DNA from: Saprospiraceae bacterium
GTDB lineage: Bacteria; Bacteroidota; Bacteroidia; Chitinophagales; Saprospiraceae
Assembly: GCA_026129545.1 (NCBI GenBank)
Contig: JAHCHX010000001.1
Location: 178,501 to 242,500 of the forward strand
Direction of reading: 5' to 3'
Length of the DNA stretch: 64,000 bases
The notes under the pieces are model-generated. The model did no database searches. It was not told where the DNA came from and was given only the letters and a program-made list of their open reading frames with translations. Each line of letters starts with the position of its first letter. Positions within the stretch are counted from its first letter, which is position 1. A program made the translations under genes and the position numbers. Shown here in pieces: positions 25,680-34,585 of the stretch.

Positions 25680-26630
25680 ATGACTAAAAAAATCCTCTTC
25701 ATCGGCGGTTCGCTCAACCAGACCACCATGCTCTGGCGTGTCGCGCAAGCATTGGAAGAACATGAGTGTTGGTTCACTCCCTACTACGGCGACGGCGTGG
25801 TGCGGGCCTTGGCCATGCGCGGTTGGCTGGATTTCACCATTCTCGGCGGAGTGGCGCGGCACGCGACAGAAGCGTTTTTTCAGGAAAAAAAACTGCAAGT
25901 GGACGAGCGCGGCGAACGCAACCACTACGATTTGGTCGTCACTTGCTCCGATTTAATCGTGCCGAAAAACATCCGTCACATACCCATCGTGCTGGTGCAA
26001 GAAGGTATGATGACCCCCGAAAACCTGACCTATCACTTGGTGAAGCAACTCGGTTTGCCGCGCTATTTGGGCAACACATCCATGACGGGGCTTTCGCACG
26101 CTTACCAAAAATTCTGCGTGGCCTCCGAAGGCTTCCGCGAGATGTTCGTCCGAAAAGGCGTGCGACCCGAACGCATCGAAGTCACAGGCATCCCCAACTT
26201 CGACGATTTGGAGCGATTTCAGGACAATGATTTTCCGCACCGCGACTTCGTTTTGGGCGCAACCTCCTGCCTACGCGAGAGCTTTCAGTACGAAAACCGC
26301 CCCGCATTCATCCGCAAGGTGCTCGAAGTGGCCGATGGGCGGCAAGTCATTTTCAAATTGCACCCCAACGAAAACCACACCCGCGCCCTGCGCGAAATCG
26401 AGCACCACGCCCCCCAAGCCATCACCTACACCCGTGGGAACATCCACCCCATCATCGCCAACTGCACGGCGATGGTCACGAAATACTCCTCCGTGCTCAT
26501 GGTGGCGCTGGGAATGGGAAAAACCGTTTACAGCGACCTCGACCCCAGCCTCGCGGAGCGGTTGAGGCCAGTTCAAAACGGCGGCACATCGGCCAACCGC
26601 ATCGCTGATATTTGTCGCAATTTTTTGTAA
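25680..26630 (+). CDS. GT-B-fold protein (glycosyltransferase or UDP-GlcNAc 2-epimerase-like)
   Basis: A 316-residue protein. ILFIGGSLNQTTMLWRVAQAL looks like a first Rossmann half; KFCVASEGFREMFVRKGVRPERIEVTGIPNFDDL is the linker motif common to GT-B enzymes and hydrolysing or non-hydrolysing UDP-GlcNAc 2-epimerases; IFKLHPNENHTRALREIE and ANCTAMVTKYSSVLMVALGMGKTVYS follow as in the donor-binding half; it ends with an NGGTSANRIADI motif. In a nonulosonate cluster it could transfer the finished sugar or provide an epimerase step. I cannot decide which. A strong hairpin precedes its start. Confidence 0.7.
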   Translation: MTKKILFIGGSLNQTTMLWRVAQALEEHECWFTPYYGDGVVRALAMRGWLDFTILGGVARHATEAFFQEKKLQVDERGERNHYDLVVTCSDLIVPKNIRHIPIVLVQEGMMTPENLTYHLVKQLGLPRYLGNTSMTGLSHAYQKFCVASEGFREMFVRKGVRPERIEVTGIPNFDDLERFQDNDFPHRDFVLGATSCLRESFQYENRPAFIRKVLEVADGRQVIFKLHPNENHTRALREIEHHAPQAITYTRGNIHPIIANCTAMVTKYSSVLMVALGMGKTVYSDLDPSLAERLRPVQNGGTSANRIADICRNFL

Positions 26631-26666
26631 ACCAATTTTTTGTCACGCTTTTACCTCTGAGCATCT

Positions 26667-26809
26667 GATGCGCATTTTTTGCCTCGCCCCGTTTGTCATC
26701 CTGTAAGGAACCGTCCGCTCTAATAGGGAAGTCGCGTGGGTTGCCCCGCCCGTAGAGGGGACGGCTCCCGTCAGGACGACAAACGGGGCACATCTTGAGT
26801 ATGCGCATC
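26667..26809. repeat. Long imperfect inverted repeat, REP-like family I, copy 1
   Basis: Two arms of about 60 bases (around GCCCCGTTTGTCATCCTG on the left and CAGGACGACAAACGGGGC on the right) with outer GATGCGCAT / ATGCGCATC. A shorter relative lies at 27842-27930. It fills most of the gap before the oxidoreductase gene. Confidence 0.75.
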
Positions 26810-26850
26810 CGAGGCTCGACCGCATAAACATGACAAATCAGATACGAACC

Positions 26851-27855
26851 ATGAAAATCCTCCTCGTCGGTCTTGGCTCCATTGGGCGCCGCCATATAAA
26901 AAACCTCTCTGCATTGGGTGTGCGGCAGTTGGCTGCCGTCACGCAGCACCGTTGCCAGTTGCCCGCCGATGATTTGCCGCCCCATCTAACTTTTGAGTCC
27001 ATGGAAAGTGGTTTGGAGTGGCGGCCCGACGCGGTGTTTGTGTGCAACCCGACCGCTTTGCACTTGCAGACCGCGCTTGAAGCCGCCCGCGCGGGTTGTC
27101 ATGTTTTTTTGGAAAAACCCGTGTCGCACACGCTCGAAGGGTTGGATGAATTGACGGCTCTCGTGGAACGGAAGGGGCTGAAAGCCCAAGTCGGGTTCCA
27201 ATTTCGCTATCACGGGGTTTTTAGGCAAATAAAACAGGCGCTCGCGGCAGGCCAAATCGGGAAAGTAGTGTCGGCGCACGCACATTGGGGCGAATACCTG
27301 CCCGGTTGGCACCCGTGGGAGGACTACCGCCACTCGTATAGCGCCCGCGAGGATTTGGGCGGCGGCGTGGTGCTCACGCTGTGTCACCCGTTCGACTACC
27401 TGCGGTGGTTGCTCGACGAGGCAGAAGTCGTCGTCGCCGTCGGCGGCCAATTGTCCGATTTGGAGACCGACACGGAGGACGTGGCGCTCGTGTCGCTCCG
27501 TTTCGAGAATGGCGCTATCGGCTCGGTCTATCTCGATTATGTGTCGAAACCCGCCAAGCATACCCTGCAAATCATCGGCACCCGGGGGCGCATCGAGTGG
27601 GATGCGGATTTGGGCGCCGCAAAAGTTTATTTCAATTCGTCGGACGAGTGTGGGCTTGGCTTCAAGACCATTTCCCCCGGCAAATTCTTCGAGCGCAACG
27701 AAATGTTCCTCGTCGAGGTCGCCGACTTCTTGGACTGCATCAAAAACGACCGCCGCCCGGCCTGCGATTTGGGCGACGGCATCCGGGCGCTGGAAATGGC
27801 GCTGGCGGCGAAAAATATGCTTGAAAAAACACCCACCGAATTTGTCGTTCTGTAA
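26851..27855 (+). CDS. Gfo/Idh/MocA family oxidoreductase
   Basis: A 334-residue NAD(P)-dependent sugar oxidoreductase. MKILLVGLGSIGRRHIKNL is the dinucleotide motif; VFVCNPTALHLQTALEAARAG leads to the family-defining CHVFLEKPVSHTLEG (EKP motif); GFQFRYHGVFRQIKQAL and LGGGVVLTLCHPFDYLRWLL carry the central active-site region. The ATG at 26851 fits the family start; an upstream frame opens at 26830. It lies between the GT-B protein and the CMP-sugar synthetase and probably modifies the nonulosonate precursor or product. Its stop codon lies inside the left arm of an inverted repeat. Confidence 0.85.
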   Translation: MKILLVGLGSIGRRHIKNLSALGVRQLAAVTQHRCQLPADDLPPHLTFESMESGLEWRPDAVFVCNPTALHLQTALEAARAGCHVFLEKPVSHTLEGLDELTALVERKGLKAQVGFQFRYHGVFRQIKQALAAGQIGKVVSAHAHWGEYLPGWHPWEDYRHSYSAREDLGGGVVLTLCHPFDYLRWLLDEAEVVVAVGGQLSDLETDTEDVALVSLRFENGAIGSVYLDYVSKPAKHTLQIIGTRGRIEWDADLGAAKVYFNSSDECGLGFKTISPGKFFERNEMFLVEVADFLDCIKNDRRPACDLGDGIRALEMALAAKNMLEKTPTEFVVL

Positions 27856-27930
27856 GAACCTGCCCGCTCTTAGTGCGCATCTCTTGCGATTTAACCTCGT
27901 AGAGTGGACGGATTCCGCCAGAATGACAAG
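27842..27930. repeat. REP-like family I, copy 2, overlapping a gene end
   Basis: Inverted arms TTGTCGTTCTGTAAGAACC and a mirror near CGCCAGAATGACAA, related to the larger element at 26667-26809 (shared core CTGTAAG-GAACCG-CCGCTCT). The last codons and TAA of the oxidoreductase gene lie inside the left arm. Confidence 0.65.
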
Positions 27931-27945
27931 GAAAATTGATACGAA

Positions 27946-28695
27946 ATGCCCGACTATCCTAAAACAATCGCCCTCATCCCCGCGCGCGGCGGCTCGAAAA
28001 GCATCCCGAAAAAGAACATTCGGCTGCTGGGCGGTGCGCCGCTGCTGGCTTACAGCATAGCCGCCGGCTTGCAAGCCAAATGGGTGGACAGGGTGCTCGT
28101 CTCGACCGACAGCGCGGAAATCGCGGAAGTCGCGCTCGCATGGGGCGCCGAGGTGCCGTTTTTGCGGCCTGCGGAACTGGCCGAGGACACGACGACGGAT
28201 TTTCCGGTGTTCGAGCACGCGCTGCGCTGGCTGGAGGAAAACGAGGGCTACCGCGCCGACATCATCGTACAGTTGCGCCCCACTTCGCCGCTGCGCCCAA
28301 CGCATCTGGTGGACGAGGCGATTGAACTTTTGCGGAACGCACCCGATGCCGACAGTGTGCGCTGCGTCACGCCCTCCGGGCAAAACCCCTTCAAAATGTG
28401 GCGCATCGAAAATGGGGCATTGCAGCCGTTGCTGACACTTGACTTGCCTGAACCGTACAATCAGCCGCGACAGGCTTTGCCCGACACTTTTTGGCAGACG
28501 GGCCATGTCGAGGTGATGCGCCGAGAGACGATTATCCAAAAACATAGCCTGACGGGCGACGTGATTTTGCCCTGCCTCGTGCCGCCCGAATACGCCATTG
28601 ACCTCGACAATTTGTACCAGTGGGACTATGCGGAACATGTTTTGGCGAAGTGGAATTTGGAGATTGTGTCGCCTGTGGGTCTGGCGCCAGCATGA
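27946..28695 (+). CDS. CMP-nonulosonate cytidylyltransferase (NeuA/PtmB-like)
   Basis: A 249-residue GT-A-like nucleotidyltransferase. TIALIPARGGSKSIPKKNIRL is the CTP-binding signature of CMP-sialic acid synthetases; VDRVLVSTDSAEIAEVAL, TDFPVFEHALRWL, IIVQLRPTSPLRPTHLVDEAI and NQPRQALPDTFWQTGHVEVM follow in the family order. It activates the nonulosonate to its CMP form for transfer. With NeuB and the phosphatase it completes the core pathway. Confidence in the exact sugar is low; Neu5Ac, legionaminic acid, KDN and related sugars are all possible. Confidence 0.9.
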   Translation: MPDYPKTIALIPARGGSKSIPKKNIRLLGGAPLLAYSIAAGLQAKWVDRVLVSTDSAEIAEVALAWGAEVPFLRPAELAEDTTTDFPVFEHALRWLEENEGYRADIIVQLRPTSPLRPTHLVDEAIELLRNAPDADSVRCVTPSGQNPFKMWRIENGALQPLLTLDLPEPYNQPRQALPDTFWQTGHVEVMRRETIIQKHSLTGDVILPCLVPPEYAIDLDNLYQWDYAEHVLAKWNLEIVSPVGLAPA

Positions 28696-28711
28696 AGCGC
28701 GTCGGTCCGGC

Positions 28712-28815
28712 AACGTCGGAAGGGTTCAACGTCGGAAGGGTTCAACGTCGGAAGGGTTCAACGTCGGAAGGGTTCAACGTCGGAAGGGTTCAAAACCCTT
28801 CCGACGTTCCGGTGT
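28712..28815. repeat. AACGTCGGAAGGGTTC array, copy 1
   Basis: Five direct 16-bp units AACGTCGGAAGGGTTC followed by one inverted unit (AACCCTTCCGACGTTC). The units are contiguous with no spacers, so this is not a CRISPR array. It follows the CMP-sugar synthetase gene and may act as a terminator because direct and inverted units can pair. Confidence 0.88.
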
Positions 28816-28906
28816 TCATTGGAATTTGGAAATTGTGTCACCCCATCTTTCCGAAAGTTTCGAATTTTCGGAAAGGCCGTTCCCATAACTTTAATGACTT
28901 TAAATC

Positions 28907-29740
28907 ATGCGTGAGCAATTCTCTCGCGACGGCTACACCGTCGTTCGTTCGTTGTTTTCGCCCGAACAAATCGCTTTTTACAAACAAGAACTGGATGCCC
29001 TCTCGGTCGGGCGCAGCCAAAAATGGACTTTGCCCGATGGTGTCTGTCAGAACCGCCCGTTTTGGGATGTGATTTTCAATGAGAAAATTCTCGCGGCGGT
29101 GCGCGGATTGTTGGGCGAGGAAATCAAGTTTTTGCAACACAACGATTTGCACGTCGGGTTCTCGTCGTTCCACTGGCACCGCGACAGCGTGTGCCGCAGC
29201 TTTGGCAAAGGCCCCGACTGGGACGAATCGGCGGAGCCGTACCAGCTCGTGCGCGTGGGCATTTATTTGCAGGAAAAAACAGGCGGTTTTCGGCTCGGTC
29301 TCGTGAAAGGCACACATCGTCCCGACCGATTGCCGGACAACGAACGGCATTTTATCGAAAGCAAATTGAGCGGCCTGACGAAGGCGCTTTCGCTCATCGG
29401 CGGCAAAGACCCCCTGCACGCTCGCGCCGATTGGGTGGCGACGGAGCCGGGCGATTGCGTCATTTTCGACCCGCGTGCCATCCACACGGGCAGCGATTTT
29501 CAGGGCACGAAATACTCGTTTTTTGTGGCCTATGGGGTCGAAAACAGTCATTTCCGAAATCACTACAACTACTACCGCCACCTACGCGAGGATTTGAACT
29601 ATCAAACGTTGCATCCCGAACTCGCCGCGCGCCTGCGCGACGCGGGTCTCTACGCCGATGAGTCGTTCGACGGCGAACCCATCGAAGGCGCTTGGTTGCC
29701 CTCAAAGGCGTTCTCGATGGTGGCGCGGCAGTTTAAATAG
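28907..29740 (+). CDS. Phytanoyl-CoA dioxygenase (PhyH) family protein
   Basis: A 277-residue Fe(II)/2-oxoglutarate oxygenase. MREQFSRDGYTVVRSLFSPEQI is the family opening; FHWHRDSVCRSF gives the HxD iron ligands; and FDPRAIHTGSDFQGTKYSFF gives the distal His and the Arg-containing 2-oxoglutarate region. PhyH proteins hydroxylate small molecules. As the last plus-strand gene of the nonulosonate cluster it could tailor the sugar or a linked lipid; this is inference. It is bracketed on both sides by AACGTCGGAAGGGTT arrays. Confidence 0.85.
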   Translation: MREQFSRDGYTVVRSLFSPEQIAFYKQELDALSVGRSQKWTLPDGVCQNRPFWDVIFNEKILAAVRGLLGEEIKFLQHNDLHVGFSSFHWHRDSVCRSFGKGPDWDESAEPYQLVRVGIYLQEKTGGFRLGLVKGTHRPDRLPDNERHFIESKLSGLTKALSLIGGKDPLHARADWVATEPGDCVIFDPRAIHTGSDFQGTKYSFFVAYGVENSHFRNHYNYYRHLREDLNYQTLHPELAARLRDAGLYADESFDGEPIEGAWLPSKAFSMVARQFK

Positions 29741-29741
29741 G

Positions 29742-29877
29742 TAACGTCGGAAGGGGTTTGCGATAACGTCGGAAGGGGTTTGCGATAACGTCGGAAGGGT
29801 TCTAAACCCTTCCGACGTTCTAAACCCTTCCGACGTTCTAAACCCTTCCGACGTTCTAAACCCTTCCGACGTTCCGG
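29742..29877. repeat. AACGTCGGAAGGGTT array, copy 2
   Basis: Three direct units (two as AACGTCGGAAGGGGTTTGCGAT) are followed by four inverted AACCCTTCCGACGTTCT units, so the array can fold into several alternative hairpins. It lies between convergent genes and is placed where a bidirectional terminator is expected. Confidence 0.88.
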
Positions 29878-29893
29878 TGTCGAATCCACCGCA

Positions 29894-30505
29894 TCACCAC
29901 GGCACCAGCTGACACCTGAATTTTCCGCTTTTGAACGAGGTGTGTTTGGGATATAGCCACAGGTTGGCGTTGAAAAAAGTATCGGCGACAAAATGCGCCG
30001 AAAACTCCCCCTCCGCCACTTTGGCCACGGTGTCAATCACCGATATCCTGATGTAGTTTTCATCGCCATAAGACTCGTCTATCTCATAGCCCATTACCAC
30101 CTCGTCGCCTTCACCCAAATAACGGCCTACTATTGCAAAAGCGATTCCGTCGTCCACGTTCCAGTTCACGTTGTTTTTGAGCGGGTAGGTTTTGGGCCGC
30201 AGCGCCATGTTGCCAAAAGTGAGTTGTTCTCTCAAAAAATCCCAGCCCGGTTCGTTGGTCGCGTGTGTGGTAAAAGCGCAAAAGAAGAAGTCGTTGCGCA
30301 AAAAATGAAAGCTGGCCCTCGCGGAGGCCTGCCAGTCTATGGTGTCGTTTTTGATGGCGCTGGCCCAGCCGTGTTTGCGCTGCCCTGGCGGGAAGTCGTT
30401 GGGCTTTAGCGCGAGGGGTGGCTGAGGCTCTATGGGTTCCGTGGGGTCGTGGTGGCAGGAGAAGGCCAGCATGGCTGCCATCGCAGCGGCGATTATTTTT
30501 TTCAT
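29894..30505 (-). CDS. Lipoprotein of unknown function
   Basis: A 203-residue protein with signal MKKIIAAAMAAMLAFSCHHDPTEP (Cys in AFSC). The mature part has a Pro-rich linker and one compact beta domain (DWQASARASFHFLRNDFFFCAF, then NWNVDDGIAFAIVGRYLGEGDEVVMGY and EGEFSAHFVADTFF). It is flanked on both sides by AACGTCGGAAGGGTT arrays. I do not recognise the family. Confidence 0.7.
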   Translation of the reverse strand: MKKIIAAAMAAMLAFSCHHDPTEPIEPQPPLALKPNDFPPGQRKHGWASAIKNDTIDWQASARASFHFLRNDFFFCAFTTHATNEPGWDFLREQLTFGNMALRPKTYPLKNNVNWNVDDGIAFAIVGRYLGEGDEVVMGYEIDESYGDENYIRISVIDTVAKVAEGEFSAHFVADTFFNANLWLYPKHTSFKSGKFRCQLVPW

Positions 30506-30539
30506 GACTGATTCGTATATTTTTGTTTGATTGATCGCT

Positions 30540-30648
30540 AACGTCGGAAGGGTTCAAAACCCTTCCGACGTTCAAAACCCTTCCGACGTTCAAAACCCTT
30601 CCGACGTTCAAAACCCTTCCGACGTTCAACCGACGTTGAGTTCCGGTG
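30540..30648. repeat. AACGTCGGAAGGGTT array, copy 3
   Basis: One direct unit followed by four or more inverted AACCCTTCCGACGTTCA units and a decayed end near GTTGAGTTCCGG. It lies between the metalloprotease stop and the lipoprotein start, both on the minus strand. Confidence 0.85.
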
Positions 30649-30657
30649 CGCCTGATG

Positions 30658-32563
30658 TCAGAGTTTGAGAAATTTGGCCCTATATACATGAGCATTTTGT
30701 TGCGCTTGGCAGGTGTAAAAGCCGGATGGAAGCCGATGAACCTCCAATTTAGCCACCCGCTGAGCGCCGGTGTGCTGAACCAGCGTCGAATGTCTCATCT
30801 CGCCCATCGCGTCGAATATCTGAACCTGCCAGCTGGCATTTGACAGGGTGTTGGGCAATTCAATCTGAAGAGAGCCATCCGTGGGATTGGGGTAAAGCCT
30901 TAGGCTTACCTCATGGTTGTTGGCTGGCGCGTTGTCCGACAAAGGCCTTCCGCAAATTGCCACCGAAATTCTTTTGATGATGGTGATGACCTGAAGGTCG
31001 CCGGAAGTGACTTTCAGTTGCACGAACAATACGCTGGATGCCGGAGGGAGCAGGGTGGCGGCGGCATTGGTGCCGAACAGGGTGCCTGGGTCAGCGTTGA
31101 AGTTTCCTGTGGTGTTGTAGCGCCATTCGTAGGTGTAAGAAGGTTTGCCCGTGATGGGTAGCGCGGAGGGCACGACGGGTTGTATCTGCCCTCCCGTGTT
31201 GGGCTGCTCGACATGGGCACTCATTTCGACAGGCTCTGGCGATTCGGGTATGACGCAGATTTCGTCGGGGGCGGAGATGAAGACATCCCATGTGGCCGTG
31301 GCGATGAAGTTTTCCACGCCGCATCCGCGATTGCGAAATATCTTGGCGTTGTTTGAGGTAGCGGTGCCCGTCGGGACGCCGTTGTAGAAAATATCGGGAT
31401 TGGAAAAGTGAAGGATGCGGGTGCTGCCCGGCGGGGTTGGGAGGCTCATTGTCTGCATGAGGGTATTTTGGTTGTCCTGTCCGCCCACTTTCCAGCCATG
31501 CCCACACAGGTTGTCAAGATTGGCGCTGTGCGGACAATTGTCCTGGAGGCCGGGGCCGTCGTGGTGCATATTGAGCAAATGGCCGAGCTCGTGCACGGCC
31601 GTCCAGCGCGGATGAAGCAAGTAGGGTCTCTCTACATAAGCGTAGCAGTTGTATATGCCGCTCCCGCAATTGTTGTTCACGTATGCCGCGCCCGCGCCAC
31701 AGGCCCAATCCTCGCTTGTTATCAGGAGCACCAAATCGGCGCGGTATCGCTCTCTATCGCTGTTCGATTGCTGACGCAAATTGTTGAGCAATTGAAGACA
31801 GTCCTGAACGGGGGGGTATGTGAAATTGAAATTGGGAAGAATCTTGCTGATTCTCACTTTTTTTCTCGGGATGCCGCTGTTTTGAATGGCGATTCTCATG
31901 GCAGTTTCCACCGCAAGCCTAATCTGCGAGTAGGAAGGGTTGTTGGCGACGTACCAAGGCGTCGCGTCGGTCGTCACAAGCACCAAAACATCAATGACCG
32001 CCGGGCAATTGTTGTATTCTTCGTTGCAGGGGTAAAACTCAGGCTCTCCTTGGCTTTCACCCTCTTCCACTACCAGCTCGCATCCGTCGCTTGGCCCGAA
32101 GTCCCCGTCAATTTCCTGAAAAATAGAAAAACCGCCCCCAATAGGGGTAATATTGAACAATCTACCTTCGACCTGAACAAATGCACTGCGCTCGCCGGCA
32201 CTTTGAACAATGGACATATAGCCGGGCTTGCTTGTGATGGCACCAAACCATGTGTAGCCCGTGGAATCGCCATACTCTAAACTGGTCATGTTGGCAACGA
32301 TGTTTGAGTCGGCACCGAGTTGCGGGATACTAAAGCTTAGCACGCCATTTTGCTGCAACTGAGTGGGGTCGCCAAGATAGACAAGGTGAGCCATTTTTGA
32401 ATAGGGGTCGGTCGAATAGTTTTGAAACTGTTGTTGTTGGTCAAGGGTTAGGCCGGGAGGGTTGGGGGGGGGCAAATTGAATGAGGGAGGTCTGTGCTGA
32501 CAGATGTGGGGCAAAAGGGAGCGACATCGCCAGAAGAATGGTGTGGCAAAAGACTTTTTTCAT
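30658..32563 (-). CDS. Secreted metzincin-type metalloprotease with T9SS tail, frameshifted at a C9 tract
   Basis: The signal peptide (MKKVFCHTILLAMSLPFAPHLSAQ) starts at 32563, but its frame stops at 32441. The catalytic and sorting parts are in another frame, open from 32514 to 30658. The shift falls at a C9 run (minus strand) at 32464-32472; C8 would join QFAPP to NPPGLTLDQQQQF. The body holds a propeptide-like region, the zinc motif AVHELGHLLNMHHDG (HExxHxxxxxH, Asn where metzincins usually have Gly) and a Met-turn candidate (TLMQTMSLP). The tail SLRLYPNPTDGSLQIELP ... VYRAKFLKL is a T9SS type A domain. It is either phase-variable, a recent null, or a sequencing slip in the homopolymer. 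Confidence 0.8.
32464..32472 (-). repeat. C9 homopolymer (G9 on plus strand) in the metalloprotease coding region
   Basis: Nine C residues on the coding strand directly after the signal peptide. Loss of one C or gain of two restores the frame between signal peptide and protease body. Homopolymers of this length are typical slipped-strand sites. Confidence 0.85.
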
Positions 32564-32693
32564 GCGGAGATGAGTTAAGATTGTTAATGATGACTTTTGC
32601 GAGGTCAAAATTATGTGATAACTGCGCTTCTTTTGAAAAATTTTACCACAAAAAATTATTGATGTCAATCCTGTCAAAAAAACACCCTTGCAA

Positions 32694-33695
32694 ATGTTCG
32701 ACCTCGACAAATTGCTCCGTCGCTTGCTACCGATTATCTGTGTCGGCGTGCTCATCAATCTGGCTGTGACGTGGTATCTGGCTGACCGCAGCAATAGCCC
32801 TGATTGGTCGAAATTTTCTCCCGCTTATTTGCTGCTGGCAGCGTTGCTGTCGCTGCTGCCGTGGTTTTGGCACTGCGTCCGGTTGGCCATATGGGGGCGA
32901 TTTTTTGGGGTAAAAATCTCCCATACGAACCTGCTTCGCATCGTGGTGGCCACCGACGTGGGTGGCACGGTGACGCCGCAGGCCGTCGGCGGCGCGCCGG
33001 TGAAAATGGCGATGCTGGTGCAACAGGGCTACAAACCCGGCGAGGCGGCGACACTGACGCTGTTGGGCAACTTTGAGGATGTGGTGTTTTACGCTTTTGC
33101 GATTCCGGTTTCGCTCGCGCTGGCGCGACCCTGGGAGAATCCGCTATGGCAACACGCGGGTGCTTTTTTGGGAAAAAATGGATTTTGGCTCGTCGGCGTT
33201 TTGTTGGTCGCGCTCGCCGTTTTCTTGTTTTTCAGACAAAAATCTTTTTCAAAAAACAGGCAGGCCAAACCCGAATCGCGCTGGCAACTGCTCAAGTCGG
33301 AGTTTAGGGCGGCGATGCGGCTCGTTCGCCAAAAAGGGCGCAAGCCATTTGTTTTGAGCATTTTGGCCCTGAGTGCCCAATGGCTGACGCGGTTTTCCAT
33401 CCTGCTCGCGGTGTTGCTGGCACTGGGCCTGCCCGAGGGTTTGCTCCATTTTTTCCTGTTGCAATGGATGGTGTTTGTGGCGATGGCGCTCGTGCCGACA
33501 CCCGGCGCGACGGGTGGGGCAGAGGCGGCTTTTTTGCTTGTTTTCGGAAAAATTATCCCCAAATCGGCAGTCGGCCCGGCGCTTACGGGCTGGCGCTTTC
33601 TCACTTACTATTTCATGTTGTTGGTGGGTGTGGCGATATTGTGGGCGACGCAGCGGTGGGCGGGCCCTATTCAGCCAAAATTGCCAGACACATAA
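32694..33695 (+). CDS. Flippase-like membrane protein (lysylphosphatidylglycerol synthase TM family)
   Basis: A 333-residue integral membrane protein with about eight hydrophobic helices. The LPG_synthase_TM / UPF0104 pattern is visible in [29 protein letters not shown], then [22 protein letters not shown] and [25 protein letters not shown]. Family members move or modify lipids and polyprenyl-linked sugars. The ATG at 32694 gives [13 protein letters not shown]. The 3' end overlaps the convergent pstB gene by 25 bp. The start lies 131 bp from the divergent metalloprotease start. Confidence 0.82.
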   Translation: MFDLDKLLRRLLPIICVGVLINLAVTWYLADRSNSPDWSKFSPAYLLLAALLSLLPWFWHCVRLAIWGRFFGVKISHTNLLRIVVATDVGGTVTPQAVGGAPVKMAMLVQQGYKPGEAATLTLLGNFEDVVFYAFAIPVSLALARPWENPLWQHAGAFLGKNGFWLVGVLLVALAVFLFFRQKSFSKNRQAKPESRWQLLKSEFRAAMRLVRQKGRKPFVLSILALSAQWLTRFSILLAVLLALGLPEGLLHFFLLQWMVFVAMALVPTPGATGGAEAAFLLVFGKIIPKSAVGPALTGWRFLTYYFMLLVGVAILWATQRWAGPIQPKLPDT

Positions 33696-34426
33696 TTGAG
33701 GGTCAATTCTTGTGTTGGATTTTTAAAAATATCGGTTGTTGGGCCGTGTTCTATGAGGTTGCCGAGGTACATGAACGCGGTGAAATCGGCCACCCGCTGC
33801 GCCTGTTGCATATTGTGGGTGACGATGACGATGCAAAAACGCTCGCGGAGGCGGAGCATGAGCTGCTCTATTTTGTCGGTGCTGATGGGGTCGAGCGCGG
33901 AGCAGGGTTCGTCCATCAAAAGCACTTCTGGCTCCACGGCGATGGCGCGGGCGATGCAGAGGCGTTGCTGTTGGCCGCCCGAGAGTTCGAGCGCGGATTT
34001 GTCGAGTTGGTCGTGTACTTCTTCCCAAAGGAAGCTTTCTCGCAAGGCTTTTTCCACTTGCTCGCGCAGGCGTTGCGGATGATGCTCGCCATTGATTTTT
34101 AAGCCATAAGCCACGTTTTCAAAAATGGATTTCGGGAAAGGGTTGGGTTTTTGGAACACCATGCCGACGCGCCGACGGATGCCCGTGACATCCTGTGTTT
34201 TGCCCAAAATGTTTTTGCCATCCAGCATGATTTGCCCGCTCAGGTGGGCATTGGGGTTAAGGTCGTGCATCCGGTTGATGCTGCGCAGCAAGGTGCTTTT
34301 CCCGCAACCGGAGGGTCCGATGAGCGCCGTGATGGCATTGTCCGGTATTTCGAGGGAGATGCCCTTCAGGATTTCTTTTTTGCCGAAATGCAGGTGGAGG
34401 TTTTGGACGCTGAGTTTTGCTTGCAT
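33671..34426 (-). CDS. pstB: Phosphate ABC transporter ATP-binding protein
   Basis: A 251-residue ABC ATPase. Walker A is [17 protein letters not shown]; the Q-loop region is [22 protein letters not shown] (the [11 protein letters not shown] signature of PstB); the signature motif is [16 protein letters not shown]; Walker B is [12 protein letters not shown]; and the His switch is [16 protein letters not shown]. It powers phosphate import through PstA and PstC. It is the last gene of the pst operon but is separated from pstA by 159 bp that include a 105-bp mobile repeat. Its 3' end overlaps the convergent flippase-like gene. Confidence 0.95.
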   Translation of the reverse strand: MQAKLSVQNLHLHFGKKEILKGISLEIPDNAITALIGPSGCGKSTLLRSINRMHDLNPNAHLSGQIMLDGKNILGKTQDVTGIRRRVGMVFQKPNPFPKSIFENVAYGLKINGEHHPQRLREQVEKALRESFLWEEVHDQLDKSALELSGGQQQRLCIARAIAVEPEVLLMDEPCSALDPISTDKIEQLMLRLRERFCIVIVTHNMQQAQRVADFTAFMYLGNLIEHGPTTDIFKNPTQELTLNYVSGNFG

Positions 34427-34433
34427 GGTAATT

Positions 34434-34538
34434 TATACCTTGATTCGCTAGGATTTGTCAGTTCACCATGATTGATGTCTTCGATTTTAAGCGGATTGCG
34501 CTTTTATCTATACTCAAAACTTGGAGATGTGAGGTATA
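34434..34538 (-). repeat. Family A MITE-like repeat, copy 3 (105 bp), inside the pst operon
   Basis: Reads TATACCTTGATTCGCTAGG at its left end on the plus strand, so it is inverted relative to copies 1 and 2; GAGGTATA closes the right end. The half near pstB is well conserved, the other half is diverged. It lies between pstA and pstB. The remaining gap to pstA holds a G7 run followed by a T run. Confidence 0.8.
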
Positions 34539-34585
34539 CTTTGTCGTCACAAGCGTGTCGTGGGAAAGGGGGGGGCTTTTTTTTT

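Noticed and set aside
26986..28713. 575-codon minus-strand frame across the oxidoreductase and CMP-sugar synthetase genes
   Set aside because: Both plus-strand genes match known families over their full length; the antisense frame has no family features.
28712..30648. Possible CRISPR arrays
   Set aside because: The 16-bp units are contiguous or inverted, without unique spacers, and no cas gene is nearby.
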